DNA of 64,000 nucleotides, taken from Ahaetulla prasina (taxonomy: Eukaryota; Chordata; Lepidosauria; Squamata; Colubridae). The notes under the pieces were generated by a model. That model saw nothing but the letters and a program-made list of their open reading frames with translations, searched no databases and was not told the DNA's origin. The position numbers and the translations under genes are program-made. Where the stretch lies: contig NC_080539.1 of NCBI RefSeq assembly GCF_028640845.1, forward strand, positions 190,535,436 through 190,599,435. The letters are read 5' to 3'. Positions 52,671 through 62,647 of the stretch are shown in pieces. The stretch's first letter is position 1. The number at the start of each line of letters is the position of its first letter.

Positions 52671-55425
52671 TTATTCAAAGGCGATCTGATATTTCTTAAT
52701 CTGATATCTGTTTTGTAGATAATCAATCCATTTTTTCCATTCAATTAAATATCTTTCCTGCGTATTGTCTTTTAAAAACGCTGAGATTTTAGCCATCTCA
52801 GCCAAATTAATGACTTTCAGTATCCATTCTTCTATTGTAGGTACCTCTTCTTTCTTCCAATATTGTCCAATCAACAGTCTTGCTGCTGTTATTAAATTCA
52901 TATTCAGTTTAGTCTCAATCCCTGTACAATCCGTTATAATTCCCAAAAGGAAAAATTGTGGCAGGAACTTTATCTTCTTCAATGCCTTATGCACGGTCAC
53001 TCACGCCCTCGTGACGTCTTGCCTGGATTACTGCAATGCTCTCTACATGGGGCTCCCCTTGAGGGGCATCCGGAGGCTTCAGTTAGTCCAGAATGCGGCT
53101 GCGCGGGTGATAGAGGGAGCCCCTCGTGGTTCCCGTGTTACACCTATCCTGCGCAGACTGCACTGGCTACCTGTGGCCTTCCGGGTGCGCTTCAAGGTGT
53201 CGGTGACAATCTTTAAAGCGCTCCATGGCATAGGGCCGGGCTATTTACGGGACCGCCTACTGCTACCAAATACCTCTCACCGACCTGTGCGCTCTCACAG
53301 AGAGGGACTCCTCAGGGTGCCGTCAGCTAGGCAGTGCAGTCTGGCGACACCCAGGGGAAGGGCCTTCTCTGTGGGGGCTCCCACCCTCTGGAACGAACTC
53401 CCTCCAGGACTTCGTCAACTTCCGGACCTCCGAACCTTTCGTCGCGAGCTTAAAACACACTTATTCATCTGCGCGGGACTGGATTAGATTTTAAAGTTAT
53501 GGGTTTTAAGGGGTTTTTATTATTTATACTATTTTTAAATTTGGGCAATAGAATAAGTTTTTTAATTGTCGTTTTTAATCTGTATTTATATGTATTTTAA
53601 CTGCCTGTGAACCGCCCTGAGTCCTTAGGGAGATAGGGCGGTATATAAATTTGAAAAATAAATAAATAAAATAAATAAATACATTTTGAATAATCCACCA
53701 AATTCTTATCCAAAAGGCCTTAATTTTCTTGCAAGTCCACCAAATATGAAAATATGTAGCGTCATCACAATCACACCTCCAACATTTCGCTTGGATATTA
53801 GGATACATACGTGATAATTTTTTGGGATCTAAGTGCCATCTATAAAACATCTTATAAAAATTTTCCCTAAAATTCTGTGCTTGTGTAAACTTAACATTTC
53901 TAACCCAGATTTTCTCCCATGTTTCCAATATTCCTGAATATTGTTCCTGAATATTCTGTGCCCATTTTATCATACAGTCCTTTACCAAATCCTTTTCCGA
54001 ATCTATTTCAAGCAACACATTATACAATCTCTTTATATGCTCCTGGGTCTGATTTCTAATTTGCTTTATTAAATTTTCCTCCCTTTGCATTATACCAATT
54101 TTTTGATCTTCTTTCCATCTAGCACTTATTTGCCCATATTGAAACCAAGTATAATTCCTCCCTTCTTCATTTAATACCTGTAATGATTTTAATTGCAATC
54201 TACCTCCTTCAGCATACAAAAGTTCTTTATAAGTAATCATTTCCTGTTTCTGTTCTATATTTATATTCTCTATTGCATGTCTAGGGCTCGCCCATTTGGG
54301 AATCTTGTAATCTAATTTATAAGAATATTTTTTCCAGACCCGCAAAAGAGCACTTCTCAACACATGATTCTTAAAAGCCCTATCCACTTTTTTTTCATAA
54401 AATAAATACGCATGCCATCCATATAACAAGTCATAACCTTCTATATTCAAAATTCTTTCCTCCGTTAAATTAAACCAGTCACTTATTACTGAAAGGGCTA
54501 CTGCTTCATAATATAGTTTAAAGTTAGGCATTTTTAAGCCACCTCTTTCCCGTGAGTCCTGTATTATTTTCATTTTAACCCTCGCCTTTTTACCCTGCCA
54601 TATAAATTTATTAATCCCAATCTGCCAATCTTCCAAATTTTTATCCTTTTTAATTATTGGTATCATCTGGAACAGAAACAAAAATCTAGGTAACACATTC
54701 ATTTTAATAGCCGCAATCCTTCCCAATAGTGACAACTGCAATTTTTTCCAGACACTCATATCATTCTGAACTTTTTGCCATAGCAAGTCATAATTATTCT
54801 TATAAAGTTTCTTGTTCGATGAGCTAATATAAACCCCTAAGTATTTAACCTTTTTTACCACCTCAAATCCTGTCATTTCCTCTAGTTTTTGTTCCTGTTG
54901 TATAGACATATTTTTAATTATCACTTTTGTTTTATTCTGATTTATTTTAAATCCTGATACCTTTCCATATTTATCAATTACTTCTAACAAAAATCTACTT
55001 GAATTTATAGGATTTGTTAAGGTAACCACTACATCATCTGCAAAAGCTCTAACTTTGTACTCATATTGTCTAATCTTAATTCCCTCTATTTTCGTTAATT
55101 CTCATATTTTATCTAATAATGGTTCCAGAGTCAAAACAAACAATAGTGGTGATAAGGGACATCCCTGCCTCGTTCCTTTCGCAATCTTAATAACTTCTGT
55201 CAAACTACCATTTATTATAATCTGAGCTGTTTGCTCTCCATAAATCGCTTTAATTACTCTAAGAAAACAATCTCCAAATTGCATTTTCTCTATTAATTTA
55301 AATAAAAAATCCCAATGCAATCGATCAAAAGCTTTCTCTGCATCCAAAAAAATAAGTGCTGCTGAAGTATTCTTCTTTTCCAAATATTCCAATATATTAA
55401 TAATCTGTCTAACATTATTCCTCAT
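52671..55425 (-). pseudogene. L1C ORF2p: palm to C-terminus
   Basis: 55102-55425 holds FLDAEKAFDRLHWDFL (motif A) and KGTRQGCPLSPLLFVL (motif B). After a shift at about 55095, AFADDVVVTL-type text (motif C, antisense of the region near 55020-55050) leads into a 484-codon open frame (53575-55029): FKINQNKTKVIIKN, LSLLGRIAAIKMNVLPRFLF, GINKFIWQGKKARVK and CWRCDCDDATYFHIWWTC. The L2 insertion breaks it at about 53695. The C-terminal remainder 52671-53000 reads FLPQFFLLGIITDC and ITAARLLIGQYWKKEE, ending at 52671. Apart from the insertion it is well kept. Confidence 0.92.
52976..53695 (+). mobile_element. L2/CR1-type LINE, 5'-truncated end
   Basis: It codes for ALCTVTHALVTSCLDYCNAL, LQLVQNAAARVIEG, LHWLPVAFRVRFKVSVTI and APTLWNELPPGLRQLPDL, ending THLFICAGLD with a stop at 53487. 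The 3' UTR follows with CGCCCTGAGTCCTTAGGG, GGGCGGTATATAAATTTG and (AAAT)n. It belongs to the same family as the minus-strand copy at 29323-32325. This coding segment is open, unlike the longer copy. Confidence 0.93.
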
Positions 55426-55494
55426 CTGCCTCCCTTTTATAAAACCAGATTGATTACTATGAATTCTTTGTTATAACCCACATGGATATTTCTT

Positions 55495-55674
55495 CCAACA
55501 GATATTTGAAATGTTTTTGATTTAAATTCCCCCCCAAATCACTTATTGATATGGGCCATCATATAAATTGAATGAAGAAATAAATACAGTACTGTATGGT
55601 TATGCACACCTGTATTGGCTTGTGGCTATAGTCAATCACATTTGCCTTGATCTGTGGCCATCTGGTTAGAGTAG
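55495..55674. other. No gene recognised
   Basis: Short AT-rich stretch between L1C and the next LINE tail. Confidence 0.5.
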
Positions 55675-55850
55675 ATTGGAGTGGAATGGAATAGAATTCT
55701 TTATTGTCCAAATATGATTGGACACATAAGTAATTTCTCTCCGGTGCATAAGTTCTTAGTGTATATACAAGCAACAAGTGATAAATCATGATCATAATCA
55801 TAACATACAATAATCATGAATCATAAGTACAAACTCAGTGATAGTAAAAG

Positions 55851-56651
55851 TGTCGTGTCCCACTCCTCCGCTGACGGCCGGGTTGGGGAAGTCCGTATCA
55901 GGTGTGCCTCTGCAGCTCTGCCAAAGTCCTAGCAAAGTTCTCAAGGCAGGCAGGAGACCAGGAAGTGACTTCAGCAATCCAAGGTAGACTTTGCCTGACT
56001 CAGAGAATGCCAGAAAGCAGATCCTTTATATAGGCCATGGGGTGTGGCTCCATGACTCAGCACTTATCCAGGCCTGCCCCTCCCTTCCTTTTTTTTTTAA
56101 ATGTACATTTATATCCCTCCCTTCTCCGAAGACTCAGGGCGGCTTACAGTGTGTAAGGCAATAGTCTCATTCTATTTGTATATTTACAAAGTCAACTTAT
56201 TGCCCCCCCAACAATCTGGGTCCTCATTTTACCTATCTTATAAAGGATGGAAGGCTGAGTCAACCTTGGGCCTGGTGGGATTCGAGCCTGCAGTAATTGC
56301 AGGCTGCTGTGTTTTAATAACAGGCTATCTTACAGCCTGAGCCACACCGTGGCCTTTTGCTGACGCCGCCTATCAATTCTCGTGAAGCGAGGATCTCTCC
56401 AGGCTCCAGCTGTTGGCAATTCACATTCCTCAGGCTCACATGCTGTGGGGGAGGGGGAGGGGTCTAGTTGCTCCGTTTGCCTGGGCATGGAGCCAGGGCT
56501 GGGGGCTGGAGGCACGTCAGGCCCTTCGTCTTGTTCGGCCTGTCTGGGCATGGTGCCAGGGCTGGGGCCTGGAGGCATGCCAGGACATTCCTCAGCGTTC
56601 GGCAGGAGATAAGAGGGACCCGGCTGCGGGGAAAGCGAGCGAGACACAACA
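55851..56651 (-). mobile_element. Solo LTR with 5-bp target duplication and nested SINE
   Basis: The ends are TGTCGTGTCCC and GAGACACAACA. AAAAG stands on both sides (55846-55850 and 56652-56656). On the minus strand it has a TATA box, CCTATATAAAGG (complement of 56023-56034), giving its sense direction. Two related blocks of about 60 bp near 56455 and 56545, each with TGCCTGGGCATGG/TGTCTGGGCATGG and GCCAGGGCTGGGG, are tandem copies. A SINE is inserted at about 56089-56352. It is a different family from the LTRs at 28245 and 58701. Confidence 0.92.
56089..56352 (-). mobile_element. tRNA-headed SINE, 'GCCGCCCTGAG' tail type
   Basis: The reverse complement of the SINE at 33770. The poly-T at the left is its tail, then CGAAGACTCAGGGCGGCTTAC, then the core, then the tRNA-like head at the right (GGGATTCGAGCCTGCAG as B-box complement, CAGCCTGAGCCACACCG). 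It lies inside the LTR at 55851-56651. Confidence 0.9.
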
Positions 56652-56805
56652 AAAAGGATACTAAATAAGCAAACAATATAGATCATAATAGGATACTAAA
56701 ATAAAGGCAATCAACATAAATCATGAGATACAAACAACGAAGTTATAGTTATAAGAAGCTAAGAAATAGGTAATAGGGAAGATGAGAATTTGAGAAGGAG
56801 AATAG

Positions 56806-57113
56806 ATGTCAGGCCTGCCTCTGTTCAAAACCCAAGAAAGAAAACCCCCAACTCCATTGAAGGAGAGAAGAGGTACTTTTACTGAGTTTGAAATGATAAT
56901 AGCTAAAGCAAGGCAAGATCTGATTCAAAAAGTGCAAAAGTTACAGGTTGAAAGTTTCCCCAAATCCCTCCCCCCAGCGTCCCAGGCTGAATGCCAAATC
57001 CACATCCCACATAGTGCCATGTGGGGCACATCTTCAGGTGTTTTCGTCCATTTGGAGTTCTAGGACGGTTGGCCTTGACTAGGTGTAAACAACTCCATTC
57101 AGCAGCCCAGTAA
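56806..57113 (-). mobile_element. Gypsy LTR, probable 3' LTR of the minus-strand copy
   Basis: It starts TGTCAGGCCTGCC on the plus strand and matches, inverted, the LTR at 16790-17212 (AGGACGGTTGGCCTTGACT, CATTCAGCAGCCCAGTAATT). Its inner end is cut by a palindromic MITE at about 57114. Confidence 0.75.
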
Positions 57114-57460
57114 TTATTGACAGCAAACTTCCTTTAGTTCACATGGGCCTTCCCCACCCCCCTGGAGGCCCTCCGGAGGCCAGAAATGGCCCATTTGCCA
57201 ACTTCTGATACCTCGGCCTCCGGAGGGCCTCCAGGGGGGTGGGGAAAGCCGTTTTTGTCCCTCCAGGCTCTTAGAAAGGCTCTGAAACCTGGTGAGAGCA
57301 AAAAACAGGCCTACCAGGCCCACTGGGCCAAAAGCGGAGGGAAGCACGAGGGGGAGTCGCATGTGTGGGGCGGGGTGCATAGAATTATGGGTGTGAGCAC
57401 GTGCACGCCCCATTCCCCTCCCTACTTTTGGCACGCGATGGCAAAAAGGCTCATCATCAC
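57114..57460. mobile_element. Palindromic hAT-like MITE, left end lost
   Basis: TTCCCCACCCCCCTGGAGGC through CTCCGGAGGCC (57150-57181) is perfectly inverted at 57213-57244, with a loop of about 31 bp. The right end, CACGCGATGGCAAAAAGGC, then TCATCATCACTG (to 57460), is a hAT-type terminus. The expected left terminus is absent. Confidence 0.75.
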
Positions 57461-57922
57461 TGGCTTAACCTCTCCCTTTGTCTCTAGGAGGTTGGTAATG
57501 GGTAACGCAATTTTAGCAAAGGCAGGGATGAATTGTCGATAAAAGTTCGCAAAAACTCAGAAAGCTTTGTAACTGCTTTCTGGTGGGGGGGGCACCCACT
57601 CCATAACCACCCACACCTTCTTGGGGTCCATTTCTATCCCCTCATGTGATATGCGGTAACCCAAGTAATCAATTTTATCCTGGTGAAATTTGCACTTTGA
57701 CAATTTTGCGTACAGTTCAGCAGCCCTGAGTTTTTTCAGGACTGAGCATTTCACATGTTCCTCCATAGTTTTGGTGTGGATAAGAATGTCATCTAGGTAA
57801 ACCAGGATGCTCTTGTACAAATGTTCATACAGCACCTCGTTGATCAATTGCAGGAACACAGCAGGTGCCCCTTGTAATCCAAACTGGAAGCAACCCAAAG
57901 GGCAATTGAAAGCAGTTTCCAC
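57461..57922 (-). pseudogene. Gypsy reverse transcriptase (minus-strand copy)
   Basis: In sense: TAFNCPLGCFQF, then GLQGAPAVFLQLINEVLYEH (a short deletion removed the residues before it), ILVYLDDILIHTKTMEEHVK (catalytic YLDD), LYAKLSKCKFHQDKIDYLGY and, shifted, FANFYRQFIPAFAKIALPIT toward 57461. It is the palm and thumb of a Ty3/Gypsy reverse transcriptase. RNase H and integrase are missing; the MITE and LTR follow directly. Confidence 0.9.
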
Positions 57923-58057
57923 TCATGTTTTTGGAGCCAGAATAATCTGAGCAAGAGAGGTCACTCCATTCCAGGGGCTACAATGAAACTCAGTATCTCT
58001 TGATGATCCCCCATCCACATCTCCACTGGTTCAGTTACAAAGTGACCTGGGCCCCCA

Positions 58058-58261
58058 TCACCTACTGACCCATCCAGCTGGCAAAATGCTATGGGCACTC
58101 TCAGTGTTCTCAGTCTCAATCCATTTCTCTACCATCTTGGGGCTAATCACACATCTTGTGCACCCTGAGTCCAAAAGGGCTAGCATCTTCCCCTGGGCGC
58201 CAGATGAAGGCATCTGCAGCACCACTGGGATGGTCATGGGGGCCACAAGTTGACTTACCAC
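58058..58261 (-). pseudogene. Gypsy aspartic protease remnant
   Basis: The frame contains MTIPVVLQMPSSGAQGKMLA, then LLDSGCTRCVISPKMV. The DSG triplet is the aspartic protease active site, here in the DSGCT form common in this Gypsy lineage. It lies between Gag (right) and reverse transcriptase (left), in the proper order for the minus strand. Confidence 0.85.
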
Positions 58262-58439
58262 AGGTTGTCATCTTAGTCGGTCTCACTCTCCTCCAGAGTG
58301 GTCGGAGTTTCCAGCTCCTCCTGGCCAGGAGGGGTGAACTCAACAATTTCCACCCCTTTCAGTGCTGTTTTACAGTGCTTTCTTGGCTGTTTTTCGGGCT
58401 TCCTGCCCCGAGCAGTTGTTGGTTTGGAGCCTAGCTTGG

Positions 58440-59340
58440 TGAAGCAATCAGCTGCTCAGTTCCCCTCCTTCCCATACCTGAAGCACGCCATGGACCTCGG
58501 TTTGGCTGCTGACTTTGGCAGCCTTCAGGGCCTGTTTTGGGGCAAAGGGGGAAGGCTTGATCCAGCTGTGGCTTCCACTGTAGTGGTCTCTGGCCAGATC
58601 ATTTTCCACTTCGGCTGCCAACATATACCAGCGCTAAAGGGATTGGGGGGCTCTCTGGGAGACACAGCTGTGATAGATATCGCCATTAAGCCCGTCTTTG
58701 TGTCAGCGTTCCAGAAAACCCCCTCCTGCAGAAAAGACTCCGAAGCAAACATCTTTCAAAGTTCCTTTACTAGCATAGATAAACTGGCACAACTGGATAA
58801 AATCCGAATCTGGGGATCAGGGTTTTTCCTCAGTAAGACAAACTCCAAAATCCCCACCCCCTTTGACCCCTCTGCCGATCACATGCTCCAGTCGCCAACT
58901 GTCCCATCTCAAGACATCACTCCTTCTCCAGATGCAGGCTCGGCCTGGCCTTGACCAGCAGGAAGAATGTTATTATGTCTAATGGCCCCTTCTACCAACT
59001 CCCCCCTCCTACTTTCCCACACATGGGAAAGTGGCAGCACGGAAGCCTCTGACCTAGTATGGCTTTCAAAGCTGACACTTTATAGCACTCCATCAAAGCC
59101 TCGGGGACCAGCCATGCATGTGGCAGGCCAACTCGCGAAACTGGGTGTATTCTGCTACTGACCTACACCCCTGGTTTATAGTCTTCATCCTGGTCCTAGC
59201 CTTGCGTTCGGCTAGGGAGTCCTTGAACTGTGCGTGGAGTGCTACCATAAACTGTTTGTAATCCCTCAGTTGGGGGGCATCATCATTGTGAAGGGTGACC
59301 ATCCAATCTGCTGTGGTCCCTTCCAGGGCCATGGTGTCCC
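58440..59340 (-). pseudogene. Gypsy Gag remnant, split by a solo LTR
   Basis: The right part (59078-59340) reads MALEGTTADWMVTLHNDDAP, LRDYKQFMVALHAQFKDSLA and GCRSVAEYTQFRELACHMHG. The left part, from 58700 down, continues CKDGLNGDIYH, RWYMLAAEVENDLARDHYSG. The join is exactly at the LTR 58701-59077. It belongs to the same lineage as 17220-18062. Further left, at about 58270-58440, an acidic linker leads to the protease. Confidence 0.88.
58701..59077 (-). mobile_element. Solo LTR inside Gypsy Gag
   Basis: The plus strand begins TGTCAGCGTTCCAG and ends TTTCAAAGCTGACA. The flanks CTTTG (58696-58700) and CTTTA (59078-59082) are a 5-bp target duplication with one mismatch. It is the reverse complement homologue of the solo LTR at 28245-28613. 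The Gag reading continues across it. Confidence 0.88.
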
Positions 59341-59344
59341 ATCC

Positions 59345-60307
59345 CAATGCCATCCCCCCCCCCGTTACTATGGCAGCTGATAGCAAGCAATTATCAAAGG
59401 GAAAACCCATGCTGGAGATCCGGCTGACAGACATACTGTCCCATCTAGCAAAAGGGAAGATTTTCACCAAGCTAGACCTGAGGAAGACATATTACAGAAT
59501 GAAGATCAAAGAGGGAATGAGTGGAAGACTGCTTTTAACTGCCCACTGGCAGTTTCCAATTCAAAGTAATGCCATTCAGACTCCAAGGGGCCCCTGCGGT
59601 CTTCATGCAGCTCATAAACAAAATGTTGCATGAGCATCTGTACAAGGGGGTCCTAGTGTAGACCCCCTTAGAAGACATTCTCATTTTTACCAAAACAATG
59701 GAGGAGTACATCAAACTGGTCTGCCAGATACTAAAGAAAGTCCTAGCTGTGAATCTATATGCCAAGCTATCCAAATGTGAGTTCCATAAGACCCACCTCG
59801 ACTACCTAGGCTATCGAATGAGGGGGTAGAAATGGACTCAGGAAAAGTCAAAGCTATCCTGGAGTGGCAACCCCCTCGAACCCACAAGCAACTGCAAAGC
59901 TTTTGGGGTTCACAAACTTCTACTGGCAGTTCATCCCCTTTCACCAAAACAGCCCTGCCCATCACCGAACTTCTAAAAACCGGGAAGCGGGGGCACACCA
60001 CAACCTAGCCAGCTGCTAGAATGGACTTTGGAGTGCCATGAAGCATTTGAGAAACTCAAACAGCTATTTGCAGAGGAACTGGTCCTAAAGCACCTTAACT
60101 CTGAGGAGCCATTCATCACTCAGGCAGACGCCAACGATGTAGCCATAGGGGCAGTCCTCCTCTAAAATAACAAAGAGGGGAACCTCCAAGCATGCACCTT
60201 CACCTCCAGAAAACATTGACACTGAATGAAGGTGGGCAGTGTGGGAGATAGAGGCTTTCACATTCTGTTGGGCACTATTAACCTGGTGGCACTTTTTAGA
60301 AGGGAGC
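59345..60307 (+). pseudogene. Gypsy reverse transcriptase and RNase H (plus-strand copy)
   Basis: It reads LTDILSHLAKGKIFTKLDLR (motif A region), then in shifted frames LVYLDDILIF-like text around 59650-59700 with ...HSHFYQ shadows, LSKCEFHKTHLDYLGYR, EMDSGKVKAILEWQPPRTHK, and RNase H (FITQADANDVAIGAVL, AVWEIEAFTFCWALLTWWHF). It matches the minus-strand copy at 57461-57922, so the two lie in opposite orientations and overlap in content. Stops and frameshifts are frequent. The last 64 bp (60244-60307) are part of the tandem duplication. Confidence 0.88.
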
Positions 60308-60850
60308 CTCTCCTCTTCTCTTTCCCTCCTTTCTCACCTTCTCTCCTACTCTTGTCCCATAACTTACCTTCCTCTCTTTGAAGAAAAATGTCAATTCTTT
60401 TTCCATGTATTGTATAAAGTCTTTTTCATTTAATAACCTTTGATTTAATGTCCATCTCATACTTTTTCTTTGGCCTTTCCATACCATCGTTATCGGGTTG
60501 TGGTCTGCCCATATACTTGCTTCTATATCAATCTTGTCTATCTTAGATATTAAATCTGTAGACATCCACATCGTATCTATTCTTGACCATGACGTGTGCC
60601 TATTTGAATAAACTACATACTGCCTTTCTTTTAAATTTCTCTTTCTCCAAGCATCTTGTAAACTTAATTCATCTACCATTGTGTCAAATGTTTTCGGAAG
60701 TGTTTTCTTGGTTTTTTGCTCACTATTGCATTATAATCTCCCATTATACAAATGTTTTCATATTCATATTCTAATATTTTTCTGTGTAATTTTGCATAAA
60801 TTCTTCTTTATTATTCAGAGCATATATTTCTACAAGTAATATTTTTTATA
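60308..60850 (-). pseudogene. L1 endonuclease fragment (in unit 1)
   Basis: The open frame 60296-60679 reads MVDELSLQDAWRKRNLKERQ, YSNRHTSWSRIDTMWMSTDL, ASIWADHNPITMVWKGQ and WTLNQRLLNEKDFIQYMEKE. That is the L1 endonuclease C-terminal half (S-R-I-D and the ADHNP form of the SDH catalytic site) plus the start of the linker. Upstream, to 60850, is decayed endonuclease. The identical fragment is at 61510-62052. Confidence 0.9.
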
Positions 60851-61445
60851 GTTCCGGTACCTGTAGCTGGTTTAGCTTAGTTAGAAGAATGTCTGGAATG
60901 CTGGTATTGAATGCTGAACTAAAGTCTACAAAAAGGACCCTTGCATAGGTCTTTGGAGACTCAAGATGTTGTAGGATGTAGTGCAGAGCCATATTAACAG
61001 CATCATCTGTTGATCTATTTGCTCGGTATGCAAATTGCAAGGGGTCTAAGAGCGGATTCGTGATGGTTTTCAGGTAGGAAAGCACTAGCCTTTCAAAGGT
61101 TTTCATGACTACAGATGTTAAAGCAACTGGTCTGTAGTCATTCAGTTCCTTGATGGTGGGCTTCTTTGGCACTGGGATGATAGTAGAGCATTTGAAGCAA
61201 GAAGGAACATAGCACATTTCTAGTGATTTATTGAAGATATGAGTGAAGATGGGGGCCAATTGGTCAACACAGATATTTAAGGAAGAAGGAGTTATCTTGT
61301 CTGGGCCTGGAGCTTTTCCTGGCTTTTGTCTGTGAAATAAGTCTTGCGCTTCCTTTTCTGTGATCACTAGGGGTTGTAAACACAATGGGATGGGGTCAGT
61401 TGTAGGAGGCTTGGCTGTTGTTGGTGTGTCTGAAATGGGGGTTGT
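60851..61445 (-). pseudogene. L3/Rex1-like LINE reverse transcriptase (in unit 1)
   Basis: Open in sense: PLVITEKEAQDLFHRQKPGK, APGPDKITPSSL, IFNKSLEMCYVPSCFKCSTI, LNDYRPVALTSVVMKTFERL, LLDPLQFAYRANRSTDDAV and VLFVDFSSAFNTSIPDILL (motif A). It stops after LNQLQVPEL, where it joins L1 sequence. It is uninterrupted in the part present and better kept than the copy at 38510. Confidence 0.92.
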
Positions 61446-62647
61446 GGAGATAGAGGCTTTCACATTCTGTTGGGCACTATTAACCTGGTGGCACTTTTTA
61501 GAAGGGAGCCTCTCCTCTTCTCTTTCCCTCCTTTCTCACCTTCTCTCCTACTCTTGTCCCATAACTTACCTTCCTCTCTTTGAAGAAAAATGTCAATTCT
61601 TTTTCCATGTATTGTATAAAGTCTTTTTCATTTAATAACCTTTGATTTAATGTCCATCTCATACTTTTTCTTTGGCCTTTCCATACCATCGTTATCGGGT
61701 TGTGGTCTGCCCATATACTTGCTTCTATATCAATCTTGTCTATCTTAGATATTAAATCTGTAGACATCCACATCGTATCTATTCTTGACCATGACGTGTG
61801 CCTATTTGAATAAACTACATACTGCCTTTCTTTTAAATTTCTCTTTCTCCAAGCATCTTGTAAACTTAATTCATCTACCATTGTGTCAAATGTTTTCGGA
61901 AGTGTTTTCTTGGTTTTTTGCTCACTATTGCATTATAATCTCCCATTATACAAATGTTTTCATATTCATATTCTAATATTTTTCTGTGTAATTTTGCATA
62001 AATTCTTCTTTATTATTCAGAGCATATATTTCTACAAGTAATATTTTTTATAGTTCCGGTACCTGTAGCTGGTTTAGCTTAGTTAGAAGAATGTCTGGAA
62101 TGCTGGTATTGAATGCTGAACTAAAGTCTACAAAAAGGACCCTTGCATAGGTCTTTGGAGACTCAAGATGTTGTAGGATGTAGTGCAGAGCCATATTAAC
62201 AGCATCATCTGTTGATCTATTTGCTCGGTATGCAAATTGCAAGGGGTCTAAGAGCGGATTCGTGATGGTTTTCAGGTAGGAAAGCACTAGCCTTTCAAAG
62301 GTTTTCATGACTACAGATGTTAAAGCAACTGGTCTGTAGTCATTCAGTTCCTTGATGGTGGGCTTCTTTGGCACTGGGATGATAGTAGAGCATTTGAAGC
62401 AAGAAGGAACATAGCACATTTCTAGTGATTTATTGAAGATATGAGTGAAGATGGGGGCCAATTGGTCAACACAGATATTTAAGGAAGAAGGAGTTATCTT
62501 GTCTGGGCCTGGAGCTTTTCCTGGCTTTTGTCTGTGAAATAAGTCTTGCGCTTCCTTTTCTGTGATCACTAGGGGTTGTAAACACAATGGGATGGGGTCA
62601 GTTGTAGGAGGCTTGGCTGTTGTTGGTGTGTCTGAAATGGGGGTTGT
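61446..62647. repeat. Tandem duplication, unit 2 (1202 bp)
   Basis: The second copy of the unit. At its right end the L3-like LINE continues into single-copy sequence (GATAGGTGGCTCTAG), while at the right end of unit 1 the same LINE is joined to Gypsy RNase H. Unit 2's left junction is therefore the new one. Confidence 0.97.
61510..62052 (-). pseudogene. L1 endonuclease fragment (in unit 2)
   Basis: Identical to the fragment in unit 1, including its open frame (61498-61881). It is a product of the tandem duplication and not a separate insertion. Confidence 0.9.

Larger units (their letters stand above)
52436..55474 (-). mobile_element. L1C: 5'-truncated L1 LINE with 20-bp target duplication
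   Basis: The minus-strand L1 is flanked by AACCCAGATGGATATTTCTT (52416-52435) and the same word with one mismatch (55475-55494). The poly-T at 52436-52446 is the complement of its tail. A pyrimidine-rich stretch near 52485-52540 is the complement of the G/A-rich 3' UTR. It starts within the reverse transcriptase. An L2-type LINE end (52976-53695) is inserted near its C-terminus. It is close to L1A in sequence. Confidence 0.94.
55675..56805 (-). mobile_element. CR1/L3-type LINE 3' end, antisense, split by an LTR
   Basis: GGAATGGAATAGAATTCTTTATTG, then CAAATATGATTGGACACATAAG, is the antisense 3' end, as at 33110. It is interrupted at 55850 by a solo LTR and resumes at 56657 (GATACTAAATAAGC). 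Only non-coding 3' UTR sequence remains. Confidence 0.8.
60244..61445. repeat. Tandem duplication, unit 1 (1202 bp)
   Basis: Unit 1 and unit 2 (61446-62647) read the same wherever compared, including all translated frames. Each unit holds the end of Gypsy RNase H, an antisense L1 endonuclease fragment and an antisense L3-like LINE fragment. The junction word GGAGATAG occurs at 60244, 61446 and 62648, which gives 8 bp of homology at the breakpoints. Confidence 0.97.

Noticed and set aside
56382..56686. Several overlapping Gly/Pro-rich frames at 56.4-56.7 kb
   Set aside because: They come from the GC-rich tandem block inside the solo LTR and occur in several frames at once.
60583..60774. Identical 63-codon plus-strand frames at 60583 and 61785 as a duplicated small gene
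   Set aside because: They are antisense shadows of L1 endonuclease, identical only because of the tandem duplication.
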